Source of the DNA: Actinomycetospora soli
GTDB taxonomy: Bacteria > Actinomycetota > Actinomycetes > Mycobacteriales > Pseudonocardiaceae
Direction: 5' to 3'
DNA: 64,000 nucleotides
Assembly: GCF_021026295.1 (NCBI RefSeq)
Contig: NZ_JAJNDA010000005.1
Coordinates: 1-64,000, forward strand
A model generated the notes under the pieces. It was not told the DNA's origin and made no database searches. It worked only from the letters and a program-made list of their open reading frames with translations. A program made the position numbers and the translations under genes. Positions 18,688 through 26,844 of this stretch are shown one piece after another. Position 1 is the stretch's first letter. Every line of letters starts with the position of its first letter.

Positions 18688-20292
18688 CTACCGCAGGTCG
18701 CAGGCCACGACGAGCGGCGTCCGACGCGCGGCGAGGGTCGGCACGACGTCGTCGAGCACGTCGGCGAGCTCCGCCGCGGTGTGCACCCGGCGCGACGCGC
18801 ACCCCAGCGCGGCGGCGAGCCCGGGCACGTCCACCTCGCCGAACCCGGGCCACGGGGCCTTGCCGCCCGCGGCCGACGCGAGCCGGTCCATGATCGCGTA
18901 GCGCCCGTTGTCCAGGACGAGTACCAGCACGCCGACGCCGTAGTGCGCCGCGGTCCACAGCGCCTGGACCCCGTAGAGCGTCGAGCCGTCGCCGACGACG
19001 GCGACCACCGGACGGTCCGGCGCCCCCATCCGTACCCCGATCGACGCGGGCACGCCGAACCCGAGCCCGCCCTGTGCCGCGGAGAGGAACCCCAGCGGCG
19101 CCCGCGCGGGCACGAGGCGGTGCAGGTCGGGGCGCGACGAGGGCGTCTCCTCCACGACGACCGCGTCGGCCGGCAGCCGTGCCGTCAGGGCCGTGAACAC
19201 CGTCGGGGCGTCGAGGTGCGCACCACCCGTGACCGCGTGCGGGGAAGCCTCGGGCGCTCGTGTGGCACCGGGGTTCCCCGCACGCGGGGTGGAGCGCGGG
19301 GTGGCGAGCGGCGGGAGCGCGGCCGTCAGCGCCGTGACGGTCGCGGCGGGATCGGCGAGCACCGCCAGGTCGGCCCGGCTGTGGTGGACGTCCTCGGGGT
19401 CGTCGGAGACCAGCAGCACGGTCGTGCCCGGCTCCACCAGCTCGCCGGGGGAGTACTGGTACTGCCGGAACACGGGGGCGCCGACGACGAGGACGAGGTC
19501 GTGCCCGGCGAGGGTCGCGCGCAGGGCGGCGCGCTCGGGCGGCAGGTGCCCGGCGAAGGACGGGTGGTCCTGCGGGAAGCCCGCGCGCGCGGCGAACGCC
19601 TCCTGCCACACGGGCGTCCCGAGGTGCTCGGCGAGCCGGACCAGGGCCGTCCACGCGGCGGGCGAGTCCGCGTCCGCCCCGACGACGAGGGCCGGGGACG
19701 TCGCGGCGGCGACCCGGTCCGCCAGTTCCCGCACCGACCCGTCGTCGGGAAGGAGGCCGCGCCGGACGAGCCCGGGGGACGGGAGCGTCCGTGGGTCGGC
19801 CTCGGCGGCCCAGTCGTCGCTCGGGACGGTCACGACGGCGGGTCCGCGGGCGCTGACGGCCTCGTGGAAGGCGCGGTCGAGGGCGCCCGGGACGTCCTGC
19901 GGCCGGGCGGGCGCCGACCACCAGACCGGGTAGGAGCCGGCGAGCCCCTCGAGGTCGCCGGCGAGGAAGGGGCGCGCGGCGAGGTGGCGGCGGTCCTGCT
20001 GGCCGACGAGGACGACGAGCGGGGTGCGGTTGACCCGCGCGGTCGCCAGGGCGCCGACCGCGTTGCCCAGGCCCGCCGTCGTGTGGAGGACGACGAGGGC
20101 CGGCCGGTCGGTCGCGGTGGCGTAGCCGGTGGCCAGCCCGACGACCGAGCCCTCGTGCAGGGCGAGCACGAAGTCGAGGTCGTCGGGCAGGTCGGTGAGC
20201 AGCGTGATCTCGGTCGACCCGGGATTGGCGAAGATCCGGTCGAGGCCGCGCCGGCGCAGGACGTCGAACGCGGCCTCGCGGACGGTGGTCAG
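18688..20292 (-). CDS. Benzoylformate decarboxylase-like thiamine diphosphate enzyme
   Basis: The 534-residue protein matches the MdlC type of ThDP decarboxylases. The activating Glu lies in ALHEGSVVG near 47, the substrate His in VVLHTTAGLGNA near 70, and the C-terminal ThDP motif in VVGDGSTLYGVQ...LDNGRYAI near 420-450. It would convert benzoylformate to benzaldehyde and CO2 in mandelate-type catabolism. The frame has no ATG or GTG before TTVREAAFDVLRRRGL; the fitting start is CTG 20292 in a CTGA overlap with the transporter stop. A palindromic element codes a Pro/Ala-rich linker near residues 336-354. It lies in one operon with an aromatic-acid-type transporter. Confidence 0.87.
   Translation of the reverse strand: MTTVREAAFDVLRRRGLDRIFANPGSTEITLLTDLPDDLDFVLALHEGSVVGLATGYATATDRPALVVLHTTAGLGNAVGALATARVNRTPLVVLVGQQDRRHLAARPFLAGDLEGLAGSYPVWWSAPARPQDVPGALDRAFHEAVSARGPAVVTVPSDDWAAEADPRTLPSPGLVRRGLLPDDGSVRELADRVAAATSPALVVGADADSPAAWTALVRLAEHLGTPVWQEAFAARAGFPQDHPSFAGHLPPERAALRATLAGHDLVLVVGAPVFRQYQYSPGELVEPGTTVLLVSDDPEDVHHSRADLAVLADPAATVTALTAALPPLATPRSTPRAGNPGATRAPEASPHAVTGGAHLDAPTVFTALTARLPADAVVVEETPSSRPDLHRLVPARAPLGFLSAAQGGLGFGVPASIGVRMGAPDRPVVAVVGDGSTLYGVQALWTAAHYGVGVLVLVLDNGRYAIMDRLASAAGGKAPWPGFGEVDVPGLAAALGCASRRVHTAAELADVLDDVVPTLAARRTPLVVACDLR
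19233..19287. repeat. 55-bp palindromic element, copy 1, inside the decarboxylase gene
   Basis: CCGCGTGCGGGGAA (19233-19246) and TTCCCCGCACGCGG (19274-19287) are perfect 14-base inverted repeats around a 27-base centre with TCGGGCGCTC. A second copy of the same length lies between genes at 44028-44082; the two agree at 43 of 55 positions. Two differences in the stem are compensatory pairs (T-A to C-G, C-G to A-T). Here it codes a linker between the central and C-terminal ThDP domains, which would tolerate an insertion. Confidence 0.7.
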
Positions 20293-21521
20293 GACGCCGT
20301 CCGATCGCGCTCGACGGCGGTGCCGGCGAGGTCCGACGCGGGCTCGGTGCGCCGCACGAACACCACGGCGACCGCCCCGAGGGCGGCGACCAGGGCGAAG
20401 AAGTAGAAGCCCCACGGGTAGGCGACGCCCCCGGCGACCAGGGCGCCGGTGAACGCCGGCCCGGAGATCGCGCCGAGGCGGCCGACGCCGCTCGCCGAGC
20501 CGAGGGCGGTCCCGCGGGCGGCGGCCGGGTAGATGCGCCCGACCCAGCTGTAGACCAGCACCTGCGAGGAGAACACGAACACGCCGGCGAGCAGGATCGC
20601 GACGTAGACCGCGGCGCCGGGCAGCCGGATCGAGAGCAGGGCGAGGAAGACCGCGGCCACGGCGAACCAGGTGATGGTGGCGGGGCGGACGCCGATGCGG
20701 TCGGCGACCCGGCCGCCGACGAGCAGGCCGATCACCGCGCCGACGTTCAGCGCGAGCAGCTGGAACAGGGCCTGGGTGAGCTCGTAGCCCGCGAGCCGCA
20801 TGATCTCGGGCAGCCAGGTGTTGAGGCCGTAGACGAGCAGCAGGCCCATGAACGACGCGACCCAGAAGGCGACGGTCGCGACGCCGTAGCCGCTGCGGAA
20901 GAGGTCGCCGACCGGGTTCTTCCGGCCCGCCGTCGCCTCCCGTGCGACCGGCGCGGCGTCGGCGGGGAGCCGGCGCGCCATCAGCGGCACGAGCACGAGC
21001 GCGGGCACGGCGCCGACGACGAACATGAACTGCCAGCCCAGGCTTGACACGAGCAGGGCGCCGAGCAGCGACGCGGCGACGGCGCCCGCGTGGTAGCCGG
21101 TCATGAGGATCGTGGTGGCGGTGTTGCCGCGGCGCGGCGGGGCGTGCTCGGCGGTCATCGCGAGGGCGACGGGCAGGACGCCGCCGAGGGGGATGCCGGC
21201 GAGGAAGCGCAGGGCGCCGAGGACACCGGCGTTCGGGGCGAGCGCGCAGGCGGCACCGAGCAGGGAGAACGCGACGACGCAGGCGATCATCGTGCGGCGC
21301 CGGCCCCACACGTCGGCCACGGGCCCGACGGCCAGGGCGCCGACCATGACGCCGAGGAGGCCGACCGTGGCCACCGTGGTGGCGCTGCCGGGGCTCAGGG
21401 CGAAGACCGGGTCACGGCGCAGCACCGGGATGACGACGCCGAGGACGACGAGGTCGTAGCCCTCCAGGGCCACGGCCGACCACGCGAGCCACCGCACCGC
21501 GCTCGAGGACGGGTTCGTCAT
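20289..21521 (-). CDS. MFS transporter, aromatic acid:proton symporter type
   Basis: The 410-residue protein has about twelve membrane helices and the AAHS-like start AWSAVALEGYDLVVLGVVIPVL, in which the Asp of the first helix is typical of benzoate and 4-hydroxybenzoate carriers. The loop 2-3 motif is GPVADVWGRRRTM. ATG 21521 is preceded by AGGAAGG. It likely imports an aromatic acid such as mandelate or benzoylformate, inferred from the decarboxylase gene that overlaps its stop by CTGA. The IclR gene lies upstream on the same strand at 168 bases distance. Confidence 0.85.
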   Translation of the reverse strand: MTNPSSSAVRWLAWSAVALEGYDLVVLGVVIPVLRRDPVFALSPGSATTVATVGLLGVMVGALAVGPVADVWGRRRTMIACVVAFSLLGAACALAPNAGVLGALRFLAGIPLGGVLPVALAMTAEHAPPRRGNTATTILMTGYHAGAVAASLLGALLVSSLGWQFMFVVGAVPALVLVPLMARRLPADAAPVAREATAGRKNPVGDLFRSGYGVATVAFWVASFMGLLLVYGLNTWLPEIMRLAGYELTQALFQLLALNVGAVIGLLVGGRVADRIGVRPATITWFAVAAVFLALLSIRLPGAAVYVAILLAGVFVFSSQVLVYSWVGRIYPAAARGTALGSASGVGRLGAISGPAFTGALVAGGVAYPWGFYFFALVAALGAVAVVFVRRTEPASDLAGTAVERDRTAS

Positions 21522-21689
21522 CGCTGCCACCTTCCTGCCGTGACGTCCGTGTCCGCGGCGTGCGGCGGAGTATGCGAGCAGGGCCGCCCCGCGGTCACCG
21601 GTTCCTCCCGCTGAGCGGAAGACCCCGCGCACCCGCGACGACGACGGCGGCGGGGACGCCCGGCTCCACGGCGCGGTCCGGCGGACGCG

Positions 21690-22466
21690 TCAGCGCCCGG
21701 GACGGAGCCCCAGGTTCCGCGACGCGGTGGCGGCGGCGACCTTCACGGCGGGCACGTACGGCGGCAGCGGGACGGCCGCCGGGACCACGACGCCGAGGGC
21801 GGCCACGACCGTCCCGTCGGCGCCGACGACCGGTGCGGCGACGGAGGAGGCGCCCTCGGTCATCTCCTCCCGCGACAGGCAATGCCCGGTGCGCCGGATG
21901 TCGGCGAGCGCGGCGCGCAGGGTGGCGGGGTCGGTGATCGTCCCGGGTGCCAGGCGGGGGAGGCCCCGGGTGATCACCTCCTCGACGAAGGCCGTGGGGG
22001 CGTGGGCGAGCAGCACCTTGCCCGGCCCGCTCGCGTGCAGCGGCATGTCCCGCCCGACGCGGGAGCGGACCGTGAGCTCCTCCCGTCCGGCCAGGCGCTC
22101 CACGAACAGGGCGCGGTACCCGTCGCGCACCACGAGGTGGACGACGTGCCCGGTCACCGCCGCGAGGTCCTGCATCGGGGTGAGTGCGGCCTCGCGCAGC
22201 GTCCGGGCCGCCGGGGCGAGGGCGCCGATCCGCCAGAGCCGCAGCCCGATGCGGTAGCGCCCACGCCCGACCCGCTCGAGGGCGCCCCACCCGACGAGCT
22301 CCGCGACGATGCGGTGCGCCGTCGCCGGCGGCAGACCCGTGCCCGCCACGATGTCGCCGAGGGCCAGCTCGGGGGACGCGTCGCTGAACGCGGCGAGCAC
22401 CGCGAGCGCACGGCCGAGCACGGAGCGTGGCGCTGTGCCGTCGTCCTCGGCCCCGCCCGCTGTCAT
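21690..22466 (-). CDS. IclR family transcriptional regulator
   Basis: The 258-residue regulator has an N-terminal winged helix (about 15-75, ALAVLAAFSDASPELALGDI and GLPPATAHRIVAEL). Its C-terminal IclR effector domain (about 85-255) contains LHASGPGKVLLAH near 140 and CLSREEMTEGASSVAAPV near 193. IclR proteins commonly control aromatic acid catabolism. It precedes the transporter and decarboxylase genes on the same strand and is the likely local regulator. A perfect 14-bp palindrome lies 17 bases before its start, a candidate autoregulatory operator. Confidence 0.9.
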   Translation of the reverse strand: MTAGGAEDDGTAPRSVLGRALAVLAAFSDASPELALGDIVAGTGLPPATAHRIVAELVGWGALERVGRGRYRIGLRLWRIGALAPAARTLREAALTPMQDLAAVTGHVVHLVVRDGYRALFVERLAGREELTVRSRVGRDMPLHASGPGKVLLAHAPTAFVEEVITRGLPRLAPGTITDPATLRAALADIRRTGHCLSREEMTEGASSVAAPVVGADGTVVAALGVVVPAAVPLPPYVPAVKVAAATASRNLGLRPGR

Positions 22467-22482
22467 GGCGTCGGGGGTCCCC

Positions 22483-22496
22483 CGGAAGCGCTTCCG
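22483..22496. promoter_or_regulatory. Palindrome CGGAAGCGCTTCCG, candidate IclR operator
   Basis: This is a perfect 14-bp palindrome in the 131-base spacer between the divergent IclR and parA-like genes. IclR-type operators are short palindromes with a GGAA/TTCC-like outer part, which this has. It lies just upstream of the IclR start, so it could serve for autorepression. Binding is inferred only from sequence and place. Confidence 0.45.
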
Positions 22497-22597
22497 TCAC
22501 ACGTCGGCGCGTCATGATGGCCCCGCTCGGGCCCCCCTCCTAGCCTGGGCGGACCACGGAGGCGCGGGGGTCACCCGGAGGGAGGACGAGCACGATC

Positions 22598-23512
22598 ATG
22601 TCGGCACCTCTCTTCGACGCCGAGTCGCTCCGGATGGGCGAGCCCGCTCGGCCGGACGTGCCGGCGGTGACGTCGGCGCCCGAGCCGCCCGACCCGTCGT
22701 CGCGACCCCGCCGGGAGATCCCGGAGCCCGCGCCGCTGTCCGGGCACGGCCCCGCGACGGTCCTCGCGATGTGCAACCAGAAGGGCGGGGTCGGGAAGAC
22801 GACCTCGACGATCAACCTCGGCGCCGCGCTGGCCGAGTACGGCCGGAGGGTGCTGCTGGTCGACTTCGACCCGCAGGGCGCGCTGTCGGTGGGGCTCGGG
22901 GTGCAGCCGCACGAGCTCGACACCACGATCTACAACCTGATCATGGAACGGCGCGTCACCCTCGACGACGTCGTGCTCCGCACCGCGGTCGAGGGTCTGG
23001 ACCTGCTCCCGAGCAACATCGACCTGTCCGCGGCCGAGGTGCAGCTGGTCAGCGAGGTGGGCCGCGAGCAGACGCTCGGCCGGGTCCTCGCGCCCGCGCT
23101 GGCGCACTACGACTACGTCCTCGTCGACTGCCAGCCCTCGCTCGGCCTGCTCACCGTCAACGCCCTGGCCTGCGCGCACGGCGTGCTGATCCCGCTGGAG
23201 TGCGAGTACTTCTCGCTGCGCGGCGTGGCCCTGCTGATGGACACGATCGAGAAGGTGCAGGACCGGTTGAACCCGGACCTCGAGATCACCGGCATCCTGG
23301 CCACCATGTACGACCCGCGCACCCTGCACACCCGCGAGGTCATGGCCCGCGTGGTGGAGGCGTTCGGCGACCTCGTCTTCGACACCGTCATCAACCGGAC
23401 GGTGCGCTTCCCGGAGACCACGGTGGCCGGCGAGCCGATCACCCGGTGGGCCTCGCGGTCCCAGGGCGCGGAGGCCTACCGGGCGCTCGCGCGAGAGGTC
23501 ATCGCACGGTGA
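22598..23512 (+). CDS. ParA/Soj-like chromosome partition ATPase
   Basis: The 304-residue protein has the deviant Walker A CNQKGGVGKTTSTINLG near residues 59-75, switch I with DFDPQGALSVGLG near 89-101 and Walker B YVLVDCQPSLGLL near 171-183. The first 50 residues are Pro-rich and variable. It is the counterpart of Rv1708, which sits in front of scpA and scpB. The presence with condensin subunits suggests a role in nucleoid organisation rather than the main parABS system. TAGCCT at 22541-22546 is a plausible -10, and GGAGGGAGG precedes the ATG. It overlaps scpA by GTGA. Confidence 0.9.
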   Translation: MSAPLFDAESLRMGEPARPDVPAVTSAPEPPDPSSRPRREIPEPAPLSGHGPATVLAMCNQKGGVGKTTSTINLGAALAEYGRRVLLVDFDPQGALSVGLGVQPHELDTTIYNLIMERRVTLDDVVLRTAVEGLDLLPSNIDLSAAEVQLVSEVGREQTLGRVLAPALAHYDYVLVDCQPSLGLLTVNALACAHGVLIPLECEYFSLRGVALLMDTIEKVQDRLNPDLEITGILATMYDPRTLHTREVMARVVEAFGDLVFDTVINRTVRFPETTVAGEPITRWASRSQGAEAYRALAREVIAR

Positions 23513-24300
23513 CGCTCGCCCCGGAGCGGCCGGGCTTCCAGGTCAGCCTGGAGAACTTCACCGGCCCGTTCGACCTGCTCCTGCAGCTCATCGGCCGCCA
23601 CGAGCTCGACGTCACCGAGGTCGCGCTCTCCCGCGTCACCGACGACTTCATCGCCTACACCGCCGCCCTCGGCGGGTCGGCCGACCTCGAGGAGACCACC
23701 GGGTTCCTCGTCGTCGCCGCGACCCTGCTCGACCTCAAGGCGGCGCGCCTGCTGCCCAGCGCCGAGGTGGAGGACGAGGACGACCTCGCCCTGCTCGAGG
23801 CCCGGGACGTGCTCTTCGCGCGGCTGCTGCAGTACCGGGCCTACCAGCAGGTCGCGGCCCTGTTCCGGGAGCTCGAGTCCTCGGCGCGCCTGCGCTACCC
23901 GCGGGCGGTGTCGCTCTCGCCGGAGCTCGCGTCGCTGCTCCCGCCGGTCGAGCTCGGCGTCGACGCCGCCGGGTTCGCCGAGATCGCGGCGGCCGTCTTC
24001 CGGCCCTCGCCCCCGCCGACCGTGGGCCTGGACCACCTGCACGCGCCGACCGTCTCGGTGCCCGAGCAGGTGGTGATCATGAGCGGGCGGCTCGAGGTCG
24101 CGGGACGGCTGACCTTCGCGGAGCTCTGCGCGGACTGCGAGCACGGCGTCGAGGTCGTCGGCCGGTTCCTCGGCGTGCTCGAGATGTACCGCTCGCGCCA
24201 GGTCGCCCTCGACCAGGACGAGGCCTTCGCCGAGCTCGCGGTGCGCTGGGCCCCGGACGCCGAGGACCGCGGGACGGCGGCGTCGGACCCCGAGGCATGA
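23509..24300 (+). CDS. scpA: Segregation and condensation protein A
   Basis: The 263-residue kleisin subunit of the SMC condensin complex has the typical start FQVSLENFTGPFDLLLQLI (residues 10-28) and the central RLLQYRAYQQVAALFREL near 105. The C-terminal winged helix ends near residue 250. It bridges the two SMC heads and recruits ScpB. GTG 23509 overlaps the parA-like stop as GTGA, and the stop overlaps the scpB ATG as ATGA, so all three are coupled. Ortholog of Rv1709. Confidence 0.95.
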   Translation: MTLAPERPGFQVSLENFTGPFDLLLQLIGRHELDVTEVALSRVTDDFIAYTAALGGSADLEETTGFLVVAATLLDLKAARLLPSAEVEDEDDLALLEARDVLFARLLQYRAYQQVAALFRELESSARLRYPRAVSLSPELASLLPPVELGVDAAGFAEIAAAVFRPSPPPTVGLDHLHAPTVSVPEQVVIMSGRLEVAGRLTFAELCADCEHGVEVVGRFLGVLEMYRSRQVALDQDEAFAELAVRWAPDAEDRGTAASDPEA

Positions 24301-24860
24301 GCCCCGACGACGAGCTCCCCGGGCTCGGCACGGACGCCGAGCTCGACGCCGCGCTCGAGGCCGTGCTGATGGTCGTCGACGCCCCGGTCCCGCCGAGCCA
24401 GCTCGCGGAGGTCCTCGAGGAACCGCTGGCACGGGTGACGACGGCGCTCGAGCGACTCGCCACGTCCTACGCGTCGCACGGCTTCGAGCTGCGCCGCACC
24501 GACGAGGGCTGGCGCTACGCCTCCCGCGCCCGGTTCGCGCCCTACGTGGAGCGGTTCGTCCTCGACGGCCAGCGCGCCCGCCTCACCCGTGCCGCCCTGG
24601 AGACCCTCGCCGTCGTCGCCTACCGCCAGCCCGTGACGCGCGCGCGGGTGTCCGCGGTCCGCGGGGTCAACGTCGACGGCGTGATGCGCACGCTCACCGC
24701 CCGCGGGCTGATCGTCGAGGCGGGGACGGACGGCGCCACCGGGGGGACGCTGTACCGGACCACGGAGCTGTTCCTGGAACGTCTGGGCCTCGGCTCGCTC
24801 GACGAGCTGCCCCCGATCGCGCCGCTGCTGCCCGAGGTCGACGACATCGACGAGCTGTGA
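24297..24860 (+). CDS. scpB: Segregation and condensation protein B
   Basis: The 187-residue protein carries two winged-helix domains with the family segments LEAVLMVVDAPVPPSQLAEV near 21 and LETLAVVAYRQPVTRARVSAVRG in the middle, the diagnostic ScpB stretch. It binds the ScpA linker within the condensin complex and works on the nucleoid. The ATG overlaps the scpA stop by four bases. Ortholog of Rv1710. The gene ends 73 bases before an unrelated SDR gene, which interrupts the usual scpB-rluB adjacency. Confidence 0.93.
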   Translation: MSPDDELPGLGTDAELDAALEAVLMVVDAPVPPSQLAEVLEEPLARVTTALERLATSYASHGFELRRTDEGWRYASRARFAPYVERFVLDGQRARLTRAALETLAVVAYRQPVTRARVSAVRGVNVDGVMRTLTARGLIVEAGTDGATGGTLYRTTELFLERLGLGSLDELPPIAPLLPEVDDIDEL

Positions 24861-24933
24861 CCACGCCCGTGACAGGAAAGCGTCGTTGCTGTCGTCCAGC
24901 GCCAGGAAAGCCACATCGTCGAGGAGCTGCCCC

Positions 24934-25551
24934 GTGCCCAGCGTGATCGTCGTAGGAGTCGGCCCGGGCATCGGGACGTCCGTGGCGAGGCGGTTCGCCC
25001 GGGAGGGGTTCACCGTCGGGCTGATCGCCCGGCGCGAGGAGACCGTCGCGACCGCGGCGGACGCCGTCGGCGGCACCACCTGGACCCGGACGGCGGACGC
25101 GACCGACGAGAAGGCCCTCCGCGCGGCGCTGCGTGCCTTCGTCGACGAGCACGGCACACCCGACGTCGTGGTCTACAACGCAGCGATCATCCGCACCGAC
25201 GAGCCGGGTGAGCTCGACCAGCAGACGATGCTCGCCACCTACGCGGTCAACGTCGTCGGGGCGATCACGACGGCGGGGGAGCTGCTGCCGGAGATGAGCG
25301 GTACGTACGTCATCACCTCCGGCATGGTCCGCCCCGACCCCGGCCTGACCAGCCTGTCGCTGGGCAAGGTGGGGGTGCGCGGGCTGGTGGACCTGCTCAA
25401 CGCCTGGCGCCCCGAGGTGCACACGGCGTCGGTGACGGTCGGCGGCCCCGTCGAGCCCGGCGGGCCGTGGGACCCCGACAAGATCGCCGAGCACTACTGG
25501 CAGCTGCACACCGGGGCGGTCACCGACCAGGAGATCCGGCACGGCTGCTGA
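24934..25551 (+). CDS. Short-chain dehydrogenase-like protein without the catalytic tyrosine
   Basis: The 205-residue protein has an SDR nucleotide-binding start, VIVVGVGPGIGTSVARRFA, and the YNAAI strand in place of NNAG. The usual YxxxK pair is changed: the segment reads LTSLSLGKVGVRGL, so Lys is kept but Tyr is replaced by Leu. The protein is also shorter than the usual 250 residues. It may be a non-catalytic or atypical family member. GTG 24934 is set by GAGGAG at 24921-24926. It is inserted between scpB and the rluB group together with a convergent MFS gene. Confidence 0.8.
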   Translation: MPSVIVVGVGPGIGTSVARRFAREGFTVGLIARREETVATAADAVGGTTWTRTADATDEKALRAALRAFVDEHGTPDVVVYNAAIIRTDEPGELDQQTMLATYAVNVVGAITTAGELLPEMSGTYVITSGMVRPDPGLTSLSLGKVGVRGLVDLLNAWRPEVHTASVTVGGPVEPGGPWDPDKIAEHYWQLHTGAVTDQEIRHGC

Positions 25552-25564
25552 GCCGGCTCGGCGC

Positions 25565-25610
25565 CGAGTGCGGCGGAGTGCGCCACCGGTGACGCACTCC
25601 GCCGCACTCG
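25565..25610. terminator. Bidirectional hairpin terminator
   Basis: CGAGTGCGGCGGAGTGCG (25565-25582) pairs perfectly with its complement at 25593-25610 over a ten-base loop. It lies between the stops of the convergent SDR and MFS genes. The 18-bp perfect stem would be very stable. No T-run follows on either side. Confidence 0.65.
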
Positions 25611-25623
25611 CGCTGTCCGCCGG

Positions 25624-26802
25624 TCACCCGCGAGATCCGGCCCGGCGCCGGACGAGCGCCGCCGGGATCGCCACGAGCGTCGCCGCGACGACCAGCACGC
25701 CGCCGAGCGCGAGCGCCGGGCGGGCGTCGTCGCCGCTCACCACGGTCACGAGCACCGGGCCCACCACCTGCCCGATCCCGTAGAGCGCGGAGAACACGGC
25801 GACGACGGGTCCCGCGCCGCGTCCGGCCAGGGTGCGGGCCAGCGGCAGGGTGAGCATGACGATGCCGATGAACGTCCCGCCGAAGACGACCGCCGAGACG
25901 ACGACCGCGACCGGCGAGGCCACGAGCGCCGGGAGTGCCAGTCCGGCCGCCTGGACCGCGAGCGCGGCGAGCAGCGCGACACCACGGCCACGTCGCGCCG
26001 CCACCCGCGCCCAGAGCAGGCACGACGGGATCCCCGCCAGCCCGGCGATCGTCCACGAACTCGCGGCGACCCACGGCGGGCCGATGTCGGTCGCGACGTC
26101 GACCAGGAACGTGCCGGTGATGATGTAGCCGGCCCCCTCGAGGAAGTACGCCGTGCCCAGGGCCACCAGCGGGAGGCGCCGGGGCGGCGGGCCCTCGGTC
26201 GCGCCGCCGTCGTCGGGGTCCGCGGGCAGCCGCACGAGCCGGACCGCGACCAGCGACAGGGCGAGCGCGAGCACGGCGGCGACCCACCAGGTCGCGGTCC
26301 AGCCGCCGAGGGCCGCGGCCAGCGGGGTCACGAGGCCGGACAGGGCGATCCCGCCGCCGACGCCGCCGAAGACCCACCCGGCGAGGTCGTCGCGGTCGCG
26401 GCGGCGCAGCAGGGTGAGCACGAGATCGGCGGCGGTGACGAAGGCGAACGCGCTCGCGACTCCGGAGACGCCGCGGGCGGTCGCCCACACCCCGAACGCC
26501 GACGACAGCGGCATCGCCGCGAGGGTCAGCACCGTCAGGACCAGACCCGTCGTCAGGACGGCGGCGCGGTGCCGGCGGACGACGGGCGCGGCGGCCAGGA
26601 GGCAGCCGACGAGGTAGCCGAGGTAGTTGGCGGCGGCGAGCAGGCCCGCGTCGGCGGTGCCGAGGCCGGCGCCGGACCCCATCACCGGGATGATCGGGGT
26701 GAAGACGAACCGGCCCACGCCCATGGCCGCCGCGAACGCGGCGGCCCCCGCGGCGACCACGGGCCCCAGGCGCGGGCGGGCCGCGACGGTCGGCGTCGAC
26801 AC
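25624..26802 (-). CDS. MFS transporter, YbfB/YjiJ type
   Basis: The 392-residue protein has about twelve hydrophobic segments. Its first helix, AAFAAAMGVGRFVFTPIIPVM, matches the YbfB/YjiJ family (GxGRF-x-tPiiPxM). Substrates of this family are poorly known; export of small molecules is assumed. GTG 26802 has TAGGCT eight bases upstream on the minus strand, so the mRNA is probably leaderless. It is divergent from rluB with only 42 bases between starts. Confidence 0.85.
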   Translation of the reverse strand: MSTPTVAARPRLGPVVAAGAAAFAAAMGVGRFVFTPIIPVMGSGAGLGTADAGLLAAANYLGYLVGCLLAAAPVVRRHRAAVLTTGLVLTVLTLAAMPLSSAFGVWATARGVSGVASAFAFVTAADLVLTLLRRRDRDDLAGWVFGGVGGGIALSGLVTPLAAALGGWTATWWVAAVLALALSLVAVRLVRLPADPDDGGATEGPPPRRLPLVALGTAYFLEGAGYIITGTFLVDVATDIGPPWVAASSWTIAGLAGIPSCLLWARVAARRGRGVALLAALAVQAAGLALPALVASPVAVVVSAVVFGGTFIGIVMLTLPLARTLAGRGAGPVVAVFSALYGIGQVVGPVLVTVVSGDDARPALALGGVLVVAATLVAIPAALVRRRAGSRG

Positions 26803-26810
26803 GGTCGCCG

Positions 26811-26836
26811 AGCCTAGTGCGCAGCACGACTACGCT
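26811..26836. promoter_or_regulatory. Back-to-back -10 elements of two divergent leaderless genes
   Basis: On the minus strand TAGGCT (26816-26811) serves the MFS gene at 26802. On the plus strand TACGCT (26831-26836) serves rluB at 26845. Each ends eight bases before its GTG. The whole intergenic space is 42 bases, so the -35 regions must overlap the opposite promoter and polymerases would compete. Confidence 0.55.
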
Positions 26837-26844
26837 GGAGTCCC

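Noticed and set aside
24866-24911. Direct repeat CAGGAAAGC before the SDR gene
   Set aside because: Only two nine-base copies about 37 bases apart; no promoter or known element is supported.
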